Assembly: GCF_918698115.1 (NCBI RefSeq)
Contig: NZ_CAKKLV010000012.1
Location: 84,847-148,846 of the forward strand
Length of the DNA: 64,000 bases
Reading direction: 5' to 3'
DNA from: Peribacillus sp. Bi96
GTDB lineage: Bacteria > Bacillota > Bacilli > Bacillales > DSM-1321
Part shown: piece after piece, positions 37,117 through 46,854 of the stretch
Numbering within the stretch: the stretch's first letter is position 1
Layout of the letters: every line of letters begins with the position of its first letter
Made by a program: the position numbers and the translations under genes
Notes under the pieces: generated by a model
What the model was told of the DNA's origin: nothing
What the model saw: the letters and a program-made list of their open reading frames with translations, nothing else
Database searches by the model: none

Positions 37117-38601
37117 TCAATAATCCACTAAAATCTTCCTTCCAACATTCAATGCTTTAACGATTTCCTTATATTCGTACAACTGTTGTTCTAGTTTTTG
37201 TTTTCTATTTACGATCATCCTCGAAACTTCTTTCGGGCTAGGCCCGCCTTGAATGCTTCTGATCTCCACAAAGTATTCGGGAGAGATGATCTTTTTCCAT
37301 TCGTCTTCAGTTAAATCCACTGCAACGAATTCATTTATAATCTTGTTAATGTCTTGTGTGTCCCAATCATACAGCTCTTTCCCTTCACATATCGACTGTT
37401 TTGCGATATGACTAGCTATGGAATGAGCTTTTCTAAATGATATCTCGTAATCTCTTGATAGGGTATCAGCTAATTCAGTAACCGTTATACTAGATTTTGC
37501 CGCCATTTTCTTAGTATGCTCTTCATTTACTTTCAAAGTGGATATGACAGCATACATGAGTTTCATGACACGGCCTGCATTCGAAAAAGCCCGATATAAA
37601 TGCGGCTGTAGATCATCCTCCGTATCGACGATATCGCCAAATGGAGTATTGTGGATCATATTCATTGCAGCAAGTGCATCTCCGTAAGCACTGCTTGCAA
37701 TCGAACGTGAATGTTCGATTGAAACCGGATTTCTTTTTTGCGGCATGATACTGCTTACTTGAACATAAGGATCAGCCACATAAAATGTACCAAACTCCCT
37801 TGTCACATGCTGCAAGAAATCTTGTATCCATCTTCCCGTATTGACCATGGACGTCATGATGGCACTTGCGGTTTCCAATAAATAATCCGCCCCTCCGATC
37901 GAGTCATAGGAATTTTCAATAACCGAATCAAACCCAAGCAGTTCAGCGGTTCGATTCCGGCTGATTGGAAAACCAGTTGTGGTTAAAGCAGCCGCGCCCA
38001 GAGGAGATTGGTTCACCGTTTCATAAGCTGCCCATAACCGACCAATATCTCTTTGAAGTACATCATAAATGGCTAGGAAGTAATGGCCTAATGTAGTCGG
38101 CTGAGCCGGCTGGGTATGGGTGTAGCCAGTAATATAGGTTTCCATATGCTTCTCTGCTTGCACCAAGAATGCCTCACTCAATTGATTTGCATGGCCAATT
38201 AATTGGAGAAGGTGACCTCTCAAAACAAGCCGGTACATAGCGACTCCCATATCGTTGCGACTGCGGCCGATATGGATTTTTCCCGCCAGTTCATGGCCAA
38301 TTTCATCACCAATCTTTGCCTCCATCATGAAAAATAAGTCTTCGAATTGAGGTTGATAGGTCAGCAGGGTAAGATCTGTTTGAGCCACTTTTCGAATCCC
38401 ATCCAGCATGATTTTCGCTTCTTCTTCTTTAATGATCTTTTGTTCTGAAAGCATGATGACATGTGCTCGGTGAATATCGAACATCACATGGAATAAGTAA
38501 TCTCTTTGATCATTAAATACAGGCATTAAAAGCTCTTCTACATATGTTTTCCCTGGAAAAACACTACCTTCATTTTTGATAAATTCATCAAGCATACTCA
38601 T
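37117..38601 (-). CDS. Argininosuccinate-lyase-like C-N lyase (fumarase/aspartase superfamily), not argH
   Basis: 494 aa. Superfamily motifs are present: GRSRND (112-117), THTQPAQP (161-168) and the flexible signature loop SSIMPQKRNP with the expected catalytic Ser near 284. It lacks the WGGRF start of true ArgH, and the usual Q-V-A-T-D after GRSRND is M-G-V-A-M. So it should release fumarate from an N-substituted aspartate (or similar) other than argininosuccinate. It is the last gene of the operon with an ABC importer and ROK regulator, pointing to catabolism of an imported compound. Substrate unknown; EDDS-type lyases are one precedent. Confidence 0.82.
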   Translation of the reverse strand: MSMLDEFIKNEGSVFPGKTYVEELLMPVFNDQRDYLFHVMFDIHRAHVIMLSEQKIIKEEEAKIMLDGIRKVAQTDLTLLTYQPQFEDLFFMMEAKIGDEIGHELAGKIHIGRSRNDMGVAMYRLVLRGHLLQLIGHANQLSEAFLVQAEKHMETYITGYTHTQPAQPTTLGHYFLAIYDVLQRDIGRLWAAYETVNQSPLGAAALTTTGFPISRNRTAELLGFDSVIENSYDSIGGADYLLETASAIMTSMVNTGRWIQDFLQHVTREFGTFYVADPYVQVSSIMPQKRNPVSIEHSRSIASSAYGDALAAMNMIHNTPFGDIVDTEDDLQPHLYRAFSNAGRVMKLMYAVISTLKVNEEHTKKMAAKSSITVTELADTLSRDYEISFRKAHSIASHIAKQSICEGKELYDWDTQDINKIINEFVAVDLTEDEWKKIISPEYFVEIRSIQGGPSPKEVSRMIVNRKQKLEQQLYEYKEIVKALNVGRKILVDY

Positions 38602-38616
38602 TTTTGTACCCCCGGT

Positions 38617-40305
38617 TTATAAGGCTTTTTCTGCCTTGATTCCAAAAAACTTGTTCGAGATAAATAGAACGATGACAATCAGCGCGATTTGAATCATCCC
38701 ATAGGCAGCAGCCTGCCCCATATTGAACATCCGAAGCTGATTCATAATTTCAATGGATATGGGTCTGTTAGAAATCGTATACAACAGGACTGAGGTTGGA
38801 AATTCCCCGACGGACTCGATAAATGCCAATAATGTCCCTGATAAAACGCCAGGCATAATAATCGGTAAAATGACCTTTCTGAAGGTATAAAACCACTTAG
38901 CCCCCAAGTTCCTGGCCGCTTCCTCAATTGAGTCATCCAACTGCTCCAGAACGGCGTTAGTCGAGCGGACAACGAGTGGAATATGTCTGATGAAATAGGC
39001 AAGAGGCAAAATCCAAAATGTTCCTACCAAAATCTGACCGAAAGAAAAAACGCTAGGTTCATTAAAGGCGAATATCAAGTTCATCCCAATAACCGTTGCA
39101 GGCAAGGCCCAAGGAATCATGACTAAAATATCAACAAAGCTTTTCCCGACGAATTTCCGTTTGACAAGTACATAAGACGCGATGACCCCAAACACCAGAT
39201 TCGCCAGTGTGGCAATGATAGCCATTAGTAAACTATTTCGTAGCGGTTTGAATATATTTGGATCTTGGAACAAAAGCCGATAATTCTCAACATTAAATAC
39301 TGATGGATATGTTTGAAATGTCCAAGTCCCATCCGGCACAAGTGAAAGCAATAGAATCGTAAAGTGCGGTAAAAGCAGAATTATCACGCCGATGATACCC
39401 GTTACGACCATCACCCACTTCATGAACGGATTTTCCACTTCACTCCTATGTGCCCCAATTCCTTTCGATGCCATACGGTAATCCTTCCTATTCTGATACC
39501 ATCGCATGAATAATAGAAATGAAATTGAAACAATGGATAGAATGACGGATTGAGTTGCAGCAATTTCCATATCACCATTAATTTTCGAGAAATATATTTG
39601 CAAGCTCAACACTCTGTACCCGCCAGCCAATAAAAACGGGGCACTGAATGAAGCCATTGAAATCATGAAAACAAGCAAAGAGGCGGCAACGATGGCCGGT
39701 GTCAATAATGGAAACGTCACCTTCCAAAATACCTTGAATTTATTTGCCCCTAGGTTATACGCAGCTTCTTCTAAAGACGGATCGATTTTATTGATTGCAG
39801 CGGATACGGTCATATAAAAATATACATACATCGTATAGGCATGCACGATCAGGATTCCCGAAATCCCGCCGATTTTAAAAGGAACTTTATCGAGACCAAA
39901 CAGATCTTTGATGGCATTTGGAATTAATCCCGATTCTCCATATAAAAACATAAAGGCCATGACCCCCACCAATGATGGAAGAACAATCGGCAAAATCGCT
40001 GCTGATGAAAAGAAGCTTCTGCCTGGAAAATCGTAACGGTTAAAAATAAATGCGAGCGGAATGCCAATCAAGGCACTGACCAATACACTCAAAATGGATA
40101 TATAAACGGAATTCCATAGCGCCTCTAAGTTCGTTTTCGATTCCTGTACGAAGAAGTCCTGATAATTTCCGAGAGATATCGCCCCGTCTTTTTGCAGACT
40201 TTCGATAAAGGTCCTCAATGATGGGTAGAGAACATATGCTACGAGCACTAATACAACGGGTACAAGCAGCCAAATCGTCAACCTGGTATCACGATTTTTA
40301 ATCAT
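38617..40305 (-). CDS. ABC transporter permease, FbpB-type fused double domain
   Basis: 562 aa with about 12 TM helices. Two consecutive permease domains each have an EAA loop: EEAAYNLGANKFKVFWKVTF and EEAARNLGAKWFYTFRKVIL. Such fused permeases serve iron(III), 2-aminoethylphosphonate and phosphosugar importers. It overlaps the ATPase gene by 4 nt (40302-40305), so it is translated with it. Confidence 0.9.
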   Translation of the reverse strand: MIKNRDTRLTIWLLVPVVLVLVAYVLYPSLRTFIESLQKDGAISLGNYQDFFVQESKTNLEALWNSVYISILSVLVSALIGIPLAFIFNRYDFPGRSFFSSAAILPIVLPSLVGVMAFMFLYGESGLIPNAIKDLFGLDKVPFKIGGISGILIVHAYTMYVYFYMTVSAAINKIDPSLEEAAYNLGANKFKVFWKVTFPLLTPAIVAASLLVFMISMASFSAPFLLAGGYRVLSLQIYFSKINGDMEIAATQSVILSIVSISFLLFMRWYQNRKDYRMASKGIGAHRSEVENPFMKWVMVVTGIIGVIILLLPHFTILLLSLVPDGTWTFQTYPSVFNVENYRLLFQDPNIFKPLRNSLLMAIIATLANLVFGVIASYVLVKRKFVGKSFVDILVMIPWALPATVIGMNLIFAFNEPSVFSFGQILVGTFWILPLAYFIRHIPLVVRSTNAVLEQLDDSIEEAARNLGAKWFYTFRKVILPIIMPGVLSGTLLAFIESVGEFPTSVLLYTISNRPISIEIMNQLRMFNMGQAAAYGMIQIALIVIVLFISNKFFGIKAEKAL

Positions 40306-41414
40306 GGAGCACCACCGCTTATGACAGGGATGAGGCGAAGCTGTTTCTCAGGAAGTTGGACATACACTTCCTTCCCTTGATAAAAGTATCCAAATTCATG
40401 TGTATTAAATACGTCCACCCTTAGTGATACGCTTTGAACATCCACTATGACATTCACAACAGATCCAAAGAATTGGACAGAATTGATTTTCCCTCTAAAG
40501 ACATTCATTCCCTCTTCGGCTACATCTAGAATTCTGATTGCTTCAGGACGAATCGAAATCGCAAGGTTATTATCAGTCTGTAAAATGGGACCTCCTTCTC
40601 CTGTTTTATTTTGAACATGGAACCTAACCGGTTGTTCAACGTTTTTGAGAGAAACCACTAGATTCTCTTTTTGAACGTTTTCCACTTGAACGGGTAATAG
40701 ATTGATTTCACCTATAAAACTTGCCACAAAATCATTGGCCGGCTGATTATAAATTTCTTCCGGCGTCCCGACCTGGTGACATACACCATAATTGAACACA
40801 GCGATCCGATCACTCATCGATAATGCCTCAGCCTGATCATGTGTGACATAAATGGTGGTAATCTTATAATCACGCTGCAGCCTTAAGATCTCCACCCTCA
40901 TTTCATCTCGAAGCTTGGCATCCAAATTACTTAATGGTTCATCCAACAGTAATATTTCCGGTTCAATAACAAGGGCCCTCGCAAGCGCCACACGCTGCTG
41001 CTGTCCTCCGCTTAACTGGCTCACTTGACGATCCGAGTAGCTCTCAAGCCTGACCTTTTGGAGAGCATCCAGTACTCTCCTCTTTAAGTCAGATGAAGAA
41101 ACTTTTCTTACACGCAATCCAAACGCTACATTTTCAAAAACAGTCATGTGAGGAAAGAGGGCATAGTTTTGAAAAACCATGCCTGTATTTCTTTTCTCCG
41201 GAGGTACACGCGTCATATCTTTGCCGCTAAATCGGACGATACCTTTTGTTGGATAATAAAACCCGGCAATCATCCGAAGGGTTGTCGTTTTACCGCAGCC
41301 ACTTGGGCCAAGAAAGGTAAAAAACTCCCCTTCTTTGATATCCAGATTCAAATGGTCGACAGCTATCGTTTTCCCGAAGGCTTTTTGGACATTCTCTATT
41401 TTTATTGACGCCAT
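40302..41414 (-). CDS. ABC transporter ATPase, PotA/FbpC type
   Basis: 370 aa: Walker A GPSGCGKTT, Q-loop VFQNYALFPHMTV, signature LSGGQQQR, Walker B ILLLDEPLSNLDAK, switch VTHDQAEA, plus a C-terminal TOBE-like domain (about 240-365). It energises the FbpB-type permease. It lies 15 nt after the binding-protein gene. Confidence 0.92.
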   Translation of the reverse strand: MASIKIENVQKAFGKTIAVDHLNLDIKEGEFFTFLGPSGCGKTTTLRMIAGFYYPTKGIVRFSGKDMTRVPPEKRNTGMVFQNYALFPHMTVFENVAFGLRVRKVSSSDLKRRVLDALQKVRLESYSDRQVSQLSGGQQQRVALARALVIEPEILLLDEPLSNLDAKLRDEMRVEILRLQRDYKITTIYVTHDQAEALSMSDRIAVFNYGVCHQVGTPEEIYNQPANDFVASFIGEINLLPVQVENVQKENLVVSLKNVEQPVRFHVQNKTGEGGPILQTDNNLAISIRPEAIRILDVAEEGMNVFRGKINSVQFFGSVVNVIVDVQSVSLRVDVFNTHEFGYFYQGKEVYVQLPEKQLRLIPVISGGAP

Positions 41415-41429
41415 CCCAAAGACACTTCC

Positions 41430-42521
41430 TTATTCTTTAATTTCTTTATCTCCACTTTTAATATTTTCGTCCCAATATTTCATCCACTCGTCCCCATTTT
41501 CTTGGAAAGCATTCCAATCTATATCCATCGCTTTGATTTCCGTACCCGTGATCCATTCTGGTAAATCCGTCACATCACTTCTTGTCGGAATCCTGTAAAA
41601 TTCTTCTGCTAAATTTTTTGCAGCTTCTTGTGAATTCACAAACTCATAAAAAGCTTCGGCAGCTTTTGGATGCTTAGCACCTTCAACAATGGCAATCCCT
41701 TCTGTCAATACTGGTGTTCCGCTTTCTGGAATGACGAACTCAAACGGATAATTTTTATTTTCTTTTAGCATGACAACATCCGGCATTGCCCAAACAGAAA
41801 GTGAGCCCTCTCCTTTAGCTATCTTGTTATACATCATTTCCGGGTTCGCAGAATATTCCTTTGTGTTTTGGTCCAGCTTCTTTAACCAGTCATATCCTTC
41901 TTGGGGATCATTTGTATCCTTATACGTACGATAGATCATCGAAGAAAAAATTGTCCTCATCGTTCCGGAGGCTAACGGATAGCGGATGATAATTTCGTCT
42001 TTCCACTTCGGATCAAGCAACTCATCCCAATCTTTCGGTACTTCGTCCTTTGATAGTTCCTTGCTGTTATACATGATGACTTCCGGTGTCTGGCTCGTTC
42101 CCGTCCAATACCATTCTGGATCGTGGAATCCTTCATCGAGACTATCTGAATAAGTAGGCTTATAAGCAGCTAACAGCCCATCATCCTTTGCTTGATTAAA
42201 ATTCGTGGAGGGTGCCCCCCACCAAACGTCAGCCTGCGGATTATTTTTCTCTGATCGAACACGATCAAGGATTTCCTGAGATCCCATGTCAAGCCACTCA
42301 ACATCAATTCCATATTTATCTTCAAACTGCTTATCATATTTTGATAAGATATCTTTTCCATGCGGTGAATAAACAACAATTTTATCTTCCAATTCACCTT
42401 TTTCTCCCTTGGCCCCGCCAGCTTCCGTATTCGTTTTCGTATCTGTGCCGTTACATCCTGAAATCAATAGGGCCGCAGATAAGGTCAGTACTGAAACAAA
42501 TGCTTTTTTTCTGCTTTTCAT
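41430..42521 (-). CDS. Extracellular solute-binding lipoprotein, FbpA/AfuA-like
   Basis: 363 aa with a lipobox LISGCNG near residue 20-26, so it is anchored in the membrane. The mature part begins KIVVYSPHGKDIL and has DVWWGAPSTNF and GTPVLTEGIAIVEGAKHP, typical of iron/phosphosugar/phosphonate-type binding proteins. It lacks a clear double-tyrosine iron site, so a non-iron ligand is likely. Its ATG overlaps the stop of the ROK gene (TAATG), giving tight coupling. Confidence 0.88.
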   Translation of the reverse strand: MKSRKKAFVSVLTLSAALLISGCNGTDTKTNTEAGGAKGEKGELEDKIVVYSPHGKDILSKYDKQFEDKYGIDVEWLDMGSQEILDRVRSEKNNPQADVWWGAPSTNFNQAKDDGLLAAYKPTYSDSLDEGFHDPEWYWTGTSQTPEVIMYNSKELSKDEVPKDWDELLDPKWKDEIIIRYPLASGTMRTIFSSMIYRTYKDTNDPQEGYDWLKKLDQNTKEYSANPEMMYNKIAKGEGSLSVWAMPDVVMLKENKNYPFEFVIPESGTPVLTEGIAIVEGAKHPKAAEAFYEFVNSQEAAKNLAEEFYRIPTRSDVTDLPEWITGTEIKAMDIDWNAFQENGDEWMKYWDENIKSGDKEIKE

Positions 42522-43747
42522 TAATAATCCCCCTCATCACGAAAATTCAAAATGCTATCATATTCCCTTAAAAATAGAGCAACCGCTCCTAGAACTCCTG
42601 CGTTTTCTCCCAGTTGTGATGTTTTCATTTCTACTAAACTTGGAAGATATCGATCTACAATCTCCCGAATTTTAGGTAACATGTAATCAGATGAATTTAA
42701 TACACCACCTCCTAAAATAATCACCTCTGGATTTAGCAAACTAGCCGCATTGACAATTCCGCAAGCCAAATGTTCGATCGCTTCATTAATGATGGCTATA
42801 GCTGTCGAGTCTCCTTGTTTTGCGAACAAAAAGGCATCTTTCCCTGATAGTTCAGAAGACTGTGCTCTTTCGAATAAAGAATGATGGGGATCCTTGAGAA
42901 CAGCTCTGGTAAAATGATCGCCAATCGATTTTCCTCCCGCAACACTTTCCAAATAACCGTATCTATGGAATATCGGCCTGAATTCACGCTTCATGTCCTC
43001 TTTGTCAGTCACCATATATCCCATTTCCCCTGCTGCACTTGAAGCCCCTCTGTATAACTGGTTATTCAAGATAATGCCGCTTCCTATCCCTGTACCAACT
43101 GCAATGAAAAGCAAATTGCGCTTATTTTGTGCATTCCCCAGCCACTGTTCACCGAGGGCAGCCGCATTTACATCATTGTCGAGAAAAATAGGATAATCAA
43201 AATATCGTTTCGCTTCGGCTATAAACGGATACTGCACCCATCCTAAACTCGGTGCCTCCATTACTAATCCACTTGCCGTTTGCGTAATACCGGGAATCCC
43301 AACCCCCATCCCTAATATCCGGTCTTTCGCAATCTGGTTTTTTGCAATTAACCTTTCCGTTTCAATCGCCATTTGTTTAAGTAAACCTGAATGCAAATAA
43401 GTGTTTGTTGAAAAACTAGTATCAGCAAGGATATTGCCACTTAAATCACATAAAACGATTTTAACTTTCGTCCCGCCAATATCAGCCCCAATGATATAGG
43501 CTGCCTTCTCATTAAAAAAGAGCTGAATGGGCCTCCGTCCACCTTGAGAAGATGACTCACCTATCCCTTTCTCAAATACCCATTTCTCCTGTATAAGTTC
43601 ATCCACAGCCAGAGAAACAGTGGGTTTACTTAGCTGAAGCTTAACGGCGATTTCAGCTCTCGAAACGGGTGAACATTCTTGGATGCATTGAATGATTCTT
43701 TTCTTATTTACGTATTTTTGTTGACTGGGTGTTCGCTTAAAACTCAT
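42521..43747 (-). CDS. ROK family transcriptional repressor (XylR/NagC-like)
   Basis: About 408 aa: winged helix-turn-helix (SRAEIAVKLQLSKPTVSLAV), then a ROK sugar-kinase-like domain with GADIGGTKVKIV, LDNDVNAAALGE and GTGIGSGII. The usual C-x-C-G-x-x-G-C zinc motif is absent: the matching place reads HRYGYLESVAGG. It is the first gene of the operon. ROK repressors usually sense sugars or amino-sugars, which suggests the imported compound contains one. The ATG at 43747 is preferred to GTG at 43750. Confidence 0.88.
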   Translation of the reverse strand: MSFKRTPSQQKYVNKKRIIQCIQECSPVSRAEIAVKLQLSKPTVSLAVDELIQEKWVFEKGIGESSSQGGRRPIQLFFNEKAAYIIGADIGGTKVKIVLCDLSGNILADTSFSTNTYLHSGLLKQMAIETERLIAKNQIAKDRILGMGVGIPGITQTASGLVMEAPSLGWVQYPFIAEAKRYFDYPIFLDNDVNAAALGEQWLGNAQNKRNLLFIAVGTGIGSGIILNNQLYRGASSAAGEMGYMVTDKEDMKREFRPIFHRYGYLESVAGGKSIGDHFTRAVLKDPHHSLFERAQSSELSGKDAFLFAKQGDSTAIAIINEAIEHLACGIVNAASLLNPEVIILGGGVLNSSDYMLPKIREIVDRYLPSLVEMKTSQLGENAGVLGAVALFLREYDSILNFRDEGDY

Positions 43748-43768
43748 CACATCACGGCCTTACTTCAT

Positions 43769-43954
43769 TTAGTTAGTAAATCTTCCTAATTAAGTAAAAA
43801 TATAACTTAAATAAAGTTTGCGCACAAGTAATTTTTATAACATTCTAAATAATCTATTTTTAATAGTTACTTCGAATTATTTACAATTATAACCATTAAT
43901 GATATTTATTAGATAAGCTTTTTACCACCAAGTTAGTTAGAAAATATTACTAAC
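43769..43954. promoter_or_regulatory. Divergent promoter region with two TTAG/CTAA dyads (probable ROK operators)
   Basis: Dyad 1: TTAGTTA (43769-43775) ... TAATTAA (43787-43793). Dyad 2: GTTAG (43936-43940), 9 bp, CTAAC (43950-43954), with a further TTAG in front. XylR-type ROK operators are built from TTAGTT...AACTAA-like halves. They flank the AT-rich promoter zone shared by the repressor operon and the PIG-L gene, so one repressor could control both. Confidence 0.5.
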
Positions 43955-44017
43955 CTACATTTTTCCCACACAAAAAGCTTAAGTATTTGATAAATGTTGA
44001 AGGGGGTTAAAAGTAAA

Positions 44018-46525
44018 ATGAAAAAAGCTTTGGTATCTGTGATTTCTCTTTTATTAATTCTTGCATTATTGCCGCTCAGCGGTAGCGCTGCAAGTACGGA
44101 GAAAGCAAACGTTGAGTTATGGAATGCGGTCAAGCCACTCGAGACAACCGTGACATTCTTAAACAGCGGTGCCCATCCAGATGATGAACGCAGTGACTTT
44201 CTCGCTTATCTATCGAGAGGGCTAGGTGTGAAGACATCGAGCTTGATTGCGAACAGGGGTGAAGGAGGACAAAATGAAATTGGGGATGAACTGGATAATG
44301 CCCTCGGAATCATTCGTTCAAGAGAAATGATAGAAGCTGCAAAAATTACTGGGGTGAAGGCTTATCATCTTAGTAAAACAACCAGTGATCCCATCTATGA
44401 TTTCGGCTTCTCGAAAACACCAGAGGAAACATTGGCAAAATGGGGCGAGGAACTCACATATGAACGGCTTATCCGCTTTATTCGCACGTATCAGCCTGAT
44501 ATATTGATGCCTTCCTTCCAAAATGATGATACTCAGCATGGACATCATCGAACAATGACCATCTTAAGTGAACGTGCTTTTAAGGATGCCGCAGATCCAA
44601 CTGTTTTCCCGAAACAATTGAAACAAGGTCTATCGGTATGGCAAGTGAAAAAATTATATTTACCTGTTTCCTCCGCAGATCAAGCCGACACTTCCATTGA
44701 AATCGGTAACTATGATCCAATTTACGGCATGACTTACCCACAGCTTGGAGAACAATCCCGCTATCTGCATAAAAGCCAAGGCATGGGGTCCGATATCCCT
44801 GCAGCACCTCGCCAGGTCCATTTGGATTTAAAGCAAAGTGCCGTTGATACAAAAAACAAGTCGGATCTTTTTGCAGGTGTACCTTATAATTTTGCTGATT
44901 GGGCTGAAAAACTTCCTCACTCGGCTTCAAAATTAAAGGCTGAATTTAAATACCTGCAAAGGGATTTGGACACTGTTGTTGCGGCGTATCCAAATGAAAA
45001 ACAAATTTTTTCTAAATCCCAAACAGCTCTTTCTCATGTACGTAAAATGACAGCACAAATAAAAAAAGCAAAGCTAAGCTCTTCCATTAAGAACGACTTG
45101 CTTCATAAGCTTTCATTAAAAGAGGAGCAATTACAAAACGTCAGTTATGTCTCTTCAGGACTGGATGTTCAAGCTGAAGCTGCCTCAAACATTCTTACGA
45201 AAGGGCAAAATACGAATGTAACCGTAACGGTTAAGAATAACGGGAAACAAACATTGAAAAAAGTCGCTGCTACATTGAACGTGCCTAAAGGATGGCAGAC
45301 TAAAACAAAATCTAAAGATGTCAATCTAGCACCTAATAAATCAGCAACGTTCACCTACAAGGTTGAAGTTCCTGAAGATGCATCCTATTACCACGCTTAT
45401 GACGAATCAACCATTACAACCAGCATTTCTTATAAATATGGCAGCACCAAAACTTCCATCGTGGAAGAATTGGAAGGAACGATCGCTGTACTTCCTGACG
45501 TTGGCATTACCCTATCTCCTGAAGATATCGTCGTAAATACAGCAGATGTAAAGGAAGAAATACCCGTGACCGTTACCTTGAAAAATTATACAGAAGGAAA
45601 AACATCAGCAAAGGTTACTTTAAAGGTCCCAGAAAATTGGAAAGTAAAACCTAAAAAGGCCACCGTATCATTCAATGAAAAATCAGAAGAAAAACAAGTG
45701 AAGTTCACCCTTACACCACCTAAGACGATTCAAAATGGTGAATATCAGGTTAAAGCGTTTGCTTCTGTCAACGGAAAAACCTTTGATTCAACCATTCAAG
45801 AAATTTCCTATGACCATATCGGAACATTCTATTACCAATACCCATCAGCTATCAACACCGTTGCATTTGAGTTATTGATGCCAGCTTCATTAAAAGTGGG
45901 TTACATTGAGAGTGGATTTGATAAAGTTGCAGATTACTTAAGCAATGCAGGCCTTAATATAACAAAATTAACCGAAGCAGATTTAGCAAAGGGTGATTTG
46001 AGCCAATACGACACGATTGTTACCGGCATACGTGCCTATCTATCGAGGGAAGATCTAAAGGCAAACAACGCTCGCTTACTGGAATATGTTGAAAACGGCG
46101 GTCATCTCGTCGTTCAATATCACAAACCAGGTGATGGATGGGATGCCCTGACGACTGCTCCATACCCACTTACCCTCGGAAATCCATCCATTCGCTGGAG
46201 GGTTACCGATGAAAAAGCCACAGTAAACGTATTGAAACCAGAATCAGCGCTTTTCAACTATCCAAATAAAATAACAACGGACGACTGGAACAATTGGGTT
46301 CAAGAAAGAGGATTGTACTTCCCAATGAAATGGGACGATCGATTTGAAACATTCATTTCCATGGCTGATCCAAATGAAGAACCATTTGATGGCGGAATCC
46401 TAATGGCCAAATACGGTAAAGGCACCTACCTCTACACTAACCTTGTCCTATACCGGCAAATTCAAGGCCAGGTCCCAGGCGGATATCGAATCATGACGAA
46501 CTTGATTAGTTACGGGGCGCAGTAA
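44018..46525 (+). CDS. Secreted multidomain PIG-L (LmbE) family deacetylase
   Basis: 835 aa. An N-terminal signal peptide ends near LSGSAAS (about residue 25). The PIG-L domain carries AHPDDE (52-57) and a later HGHH metal/catalytic cluster. Next come two NEW3-like beta domains (NVTVTVKNNGKQTL, and IPVTVTLKNYTEGKTS). The C-terminal part (about 615 on) resembles a class-I amidotransferase-like fold (GYIESGFDKVADYL, then YDTIVTGIRAYLS). Such enzymes remove N-acetyl groups from amino-sugars. It is divergent from the ROK-ABC-lyase operon, so it probably processes the substrate outside the cell. AAGGGGG lies 11 nt before the ATG. Confidence 0.85.
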   Translation: MKKALVSVISLLLILALLPLSGSAASTEKANVELWNAVKPLETTVTFLNSGAHPDDERSDFLAYLSRGLGVKTSSLIANRGEGGQNEIGDELDNALGIIRSREMIEAAKITGVKAYHLSKTTSDPIYDFGFSKTPEETLAKWGEELTYERLIRFIRTYQPDILMPSFQNDDTQHGHHRTMTILSERAFKDAADPTVFPKQLKQGLSVWQVKKLYLPVSSADQADTSIEIGNYDPIYGMTYPQLGEQSRYLHKSQGMGSDIPAAPRQVHLDLKQSAVDTKNKSDLFAGVPYNFADWAEKLPHSASKLKAEFKYLQRDLDTVVAAYPNEKQIFSKSQTALSHVRKMTAQIKKAKLSSSIKNDLLHKLSLKEEQLQNVSYVSSGLDVQAEAASNILTKGQNTNVTVTVKNNGKQTLKKVAATLNVPKGWQTKTKSKDVNLAPNKSATFTYKVEVPEDASYYHAYDESTITTSISYKYGSTKTSIVEELEGTIAVLPDVGITLSPEDIVVNTADVKEEIPVTVTLKNYTEGKTSAKVTLKVPENWKVKPKKATVSFNEKSEEKQVKFTLTPPKTIQNGEYQVKAFASVNGKTFDSTIQEISYDHIGTFYYQYPSAINTVAFELLMPASLKVGYIESGFDKVADYLSNAGLNITKLTEADLAKGDLSQYDTIVTGIRAYLSREDLKANNARLLEYVENGGHLVVQYHKPGDGWDALTTAPYPLTLGNPSIRWRVTDEKATVNVLKPESALFNYPNKITTDDWNNWVQERGLYFPMKWDDRFETFISMADPNEEPFDGGILMAKYGKGTYLYTNLVLYRQIQGQVPGGYRIMTNLISYGAQ

Positions 46526-46534
46526 CTAATGAAG

Positions 46535-46570
46535 AAACCTATGCACATTTTGAATGCATAGGTTTCTTTT
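46535..46570 (+). terminator. Terminator of the PIG-L gene
   Basis: AAACCTATGCA / TGCATAGGTTT stem with a following CTTTTTG. Confidence 0.9.
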
Positions 46571-46854
46571 TGATGTCAATATATGTCCTCTTTTTTGCTT
46601 TTCAAGCTTTCTGATAGTTCCTGCACATGAAGAGATGTTTCCATAAGACAGCTAGGTTTTCAATTTTAGCTTCTTCCCAATTCCACTAAAACAAAAAAAG
46701 TTATGCACAAGATAGGAAAAGGCTTATACGATTGGGTTTCCCCTCATTATCTCGCATTCCTTTGTCCACACTTTATGCACAACTTCATCCATTACCAACA
46801 TCAATGCCGGCAATAATACTCTCTTACTTGTATTTCCAAGCTCGCGTTTCCTGC

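Noticed and set aside
37117..38601. Annotation of the lyase as biosynthetic argininosuccinate lyase ArgH
   Set aside because: It lacks the WGGRF start, has altered residues after GRSRND, and sits in an importer operon with no argG or other arginine gene.
46700..46790. TTATGCACA words and TTTGTCCACA near the 46.7-kb gap, resembling DnaA boxes
   Set aside because: Each differs from TTATCCACA, only three sites occur, and no dnaA, dnaN or AT-rich unwinding element is near.
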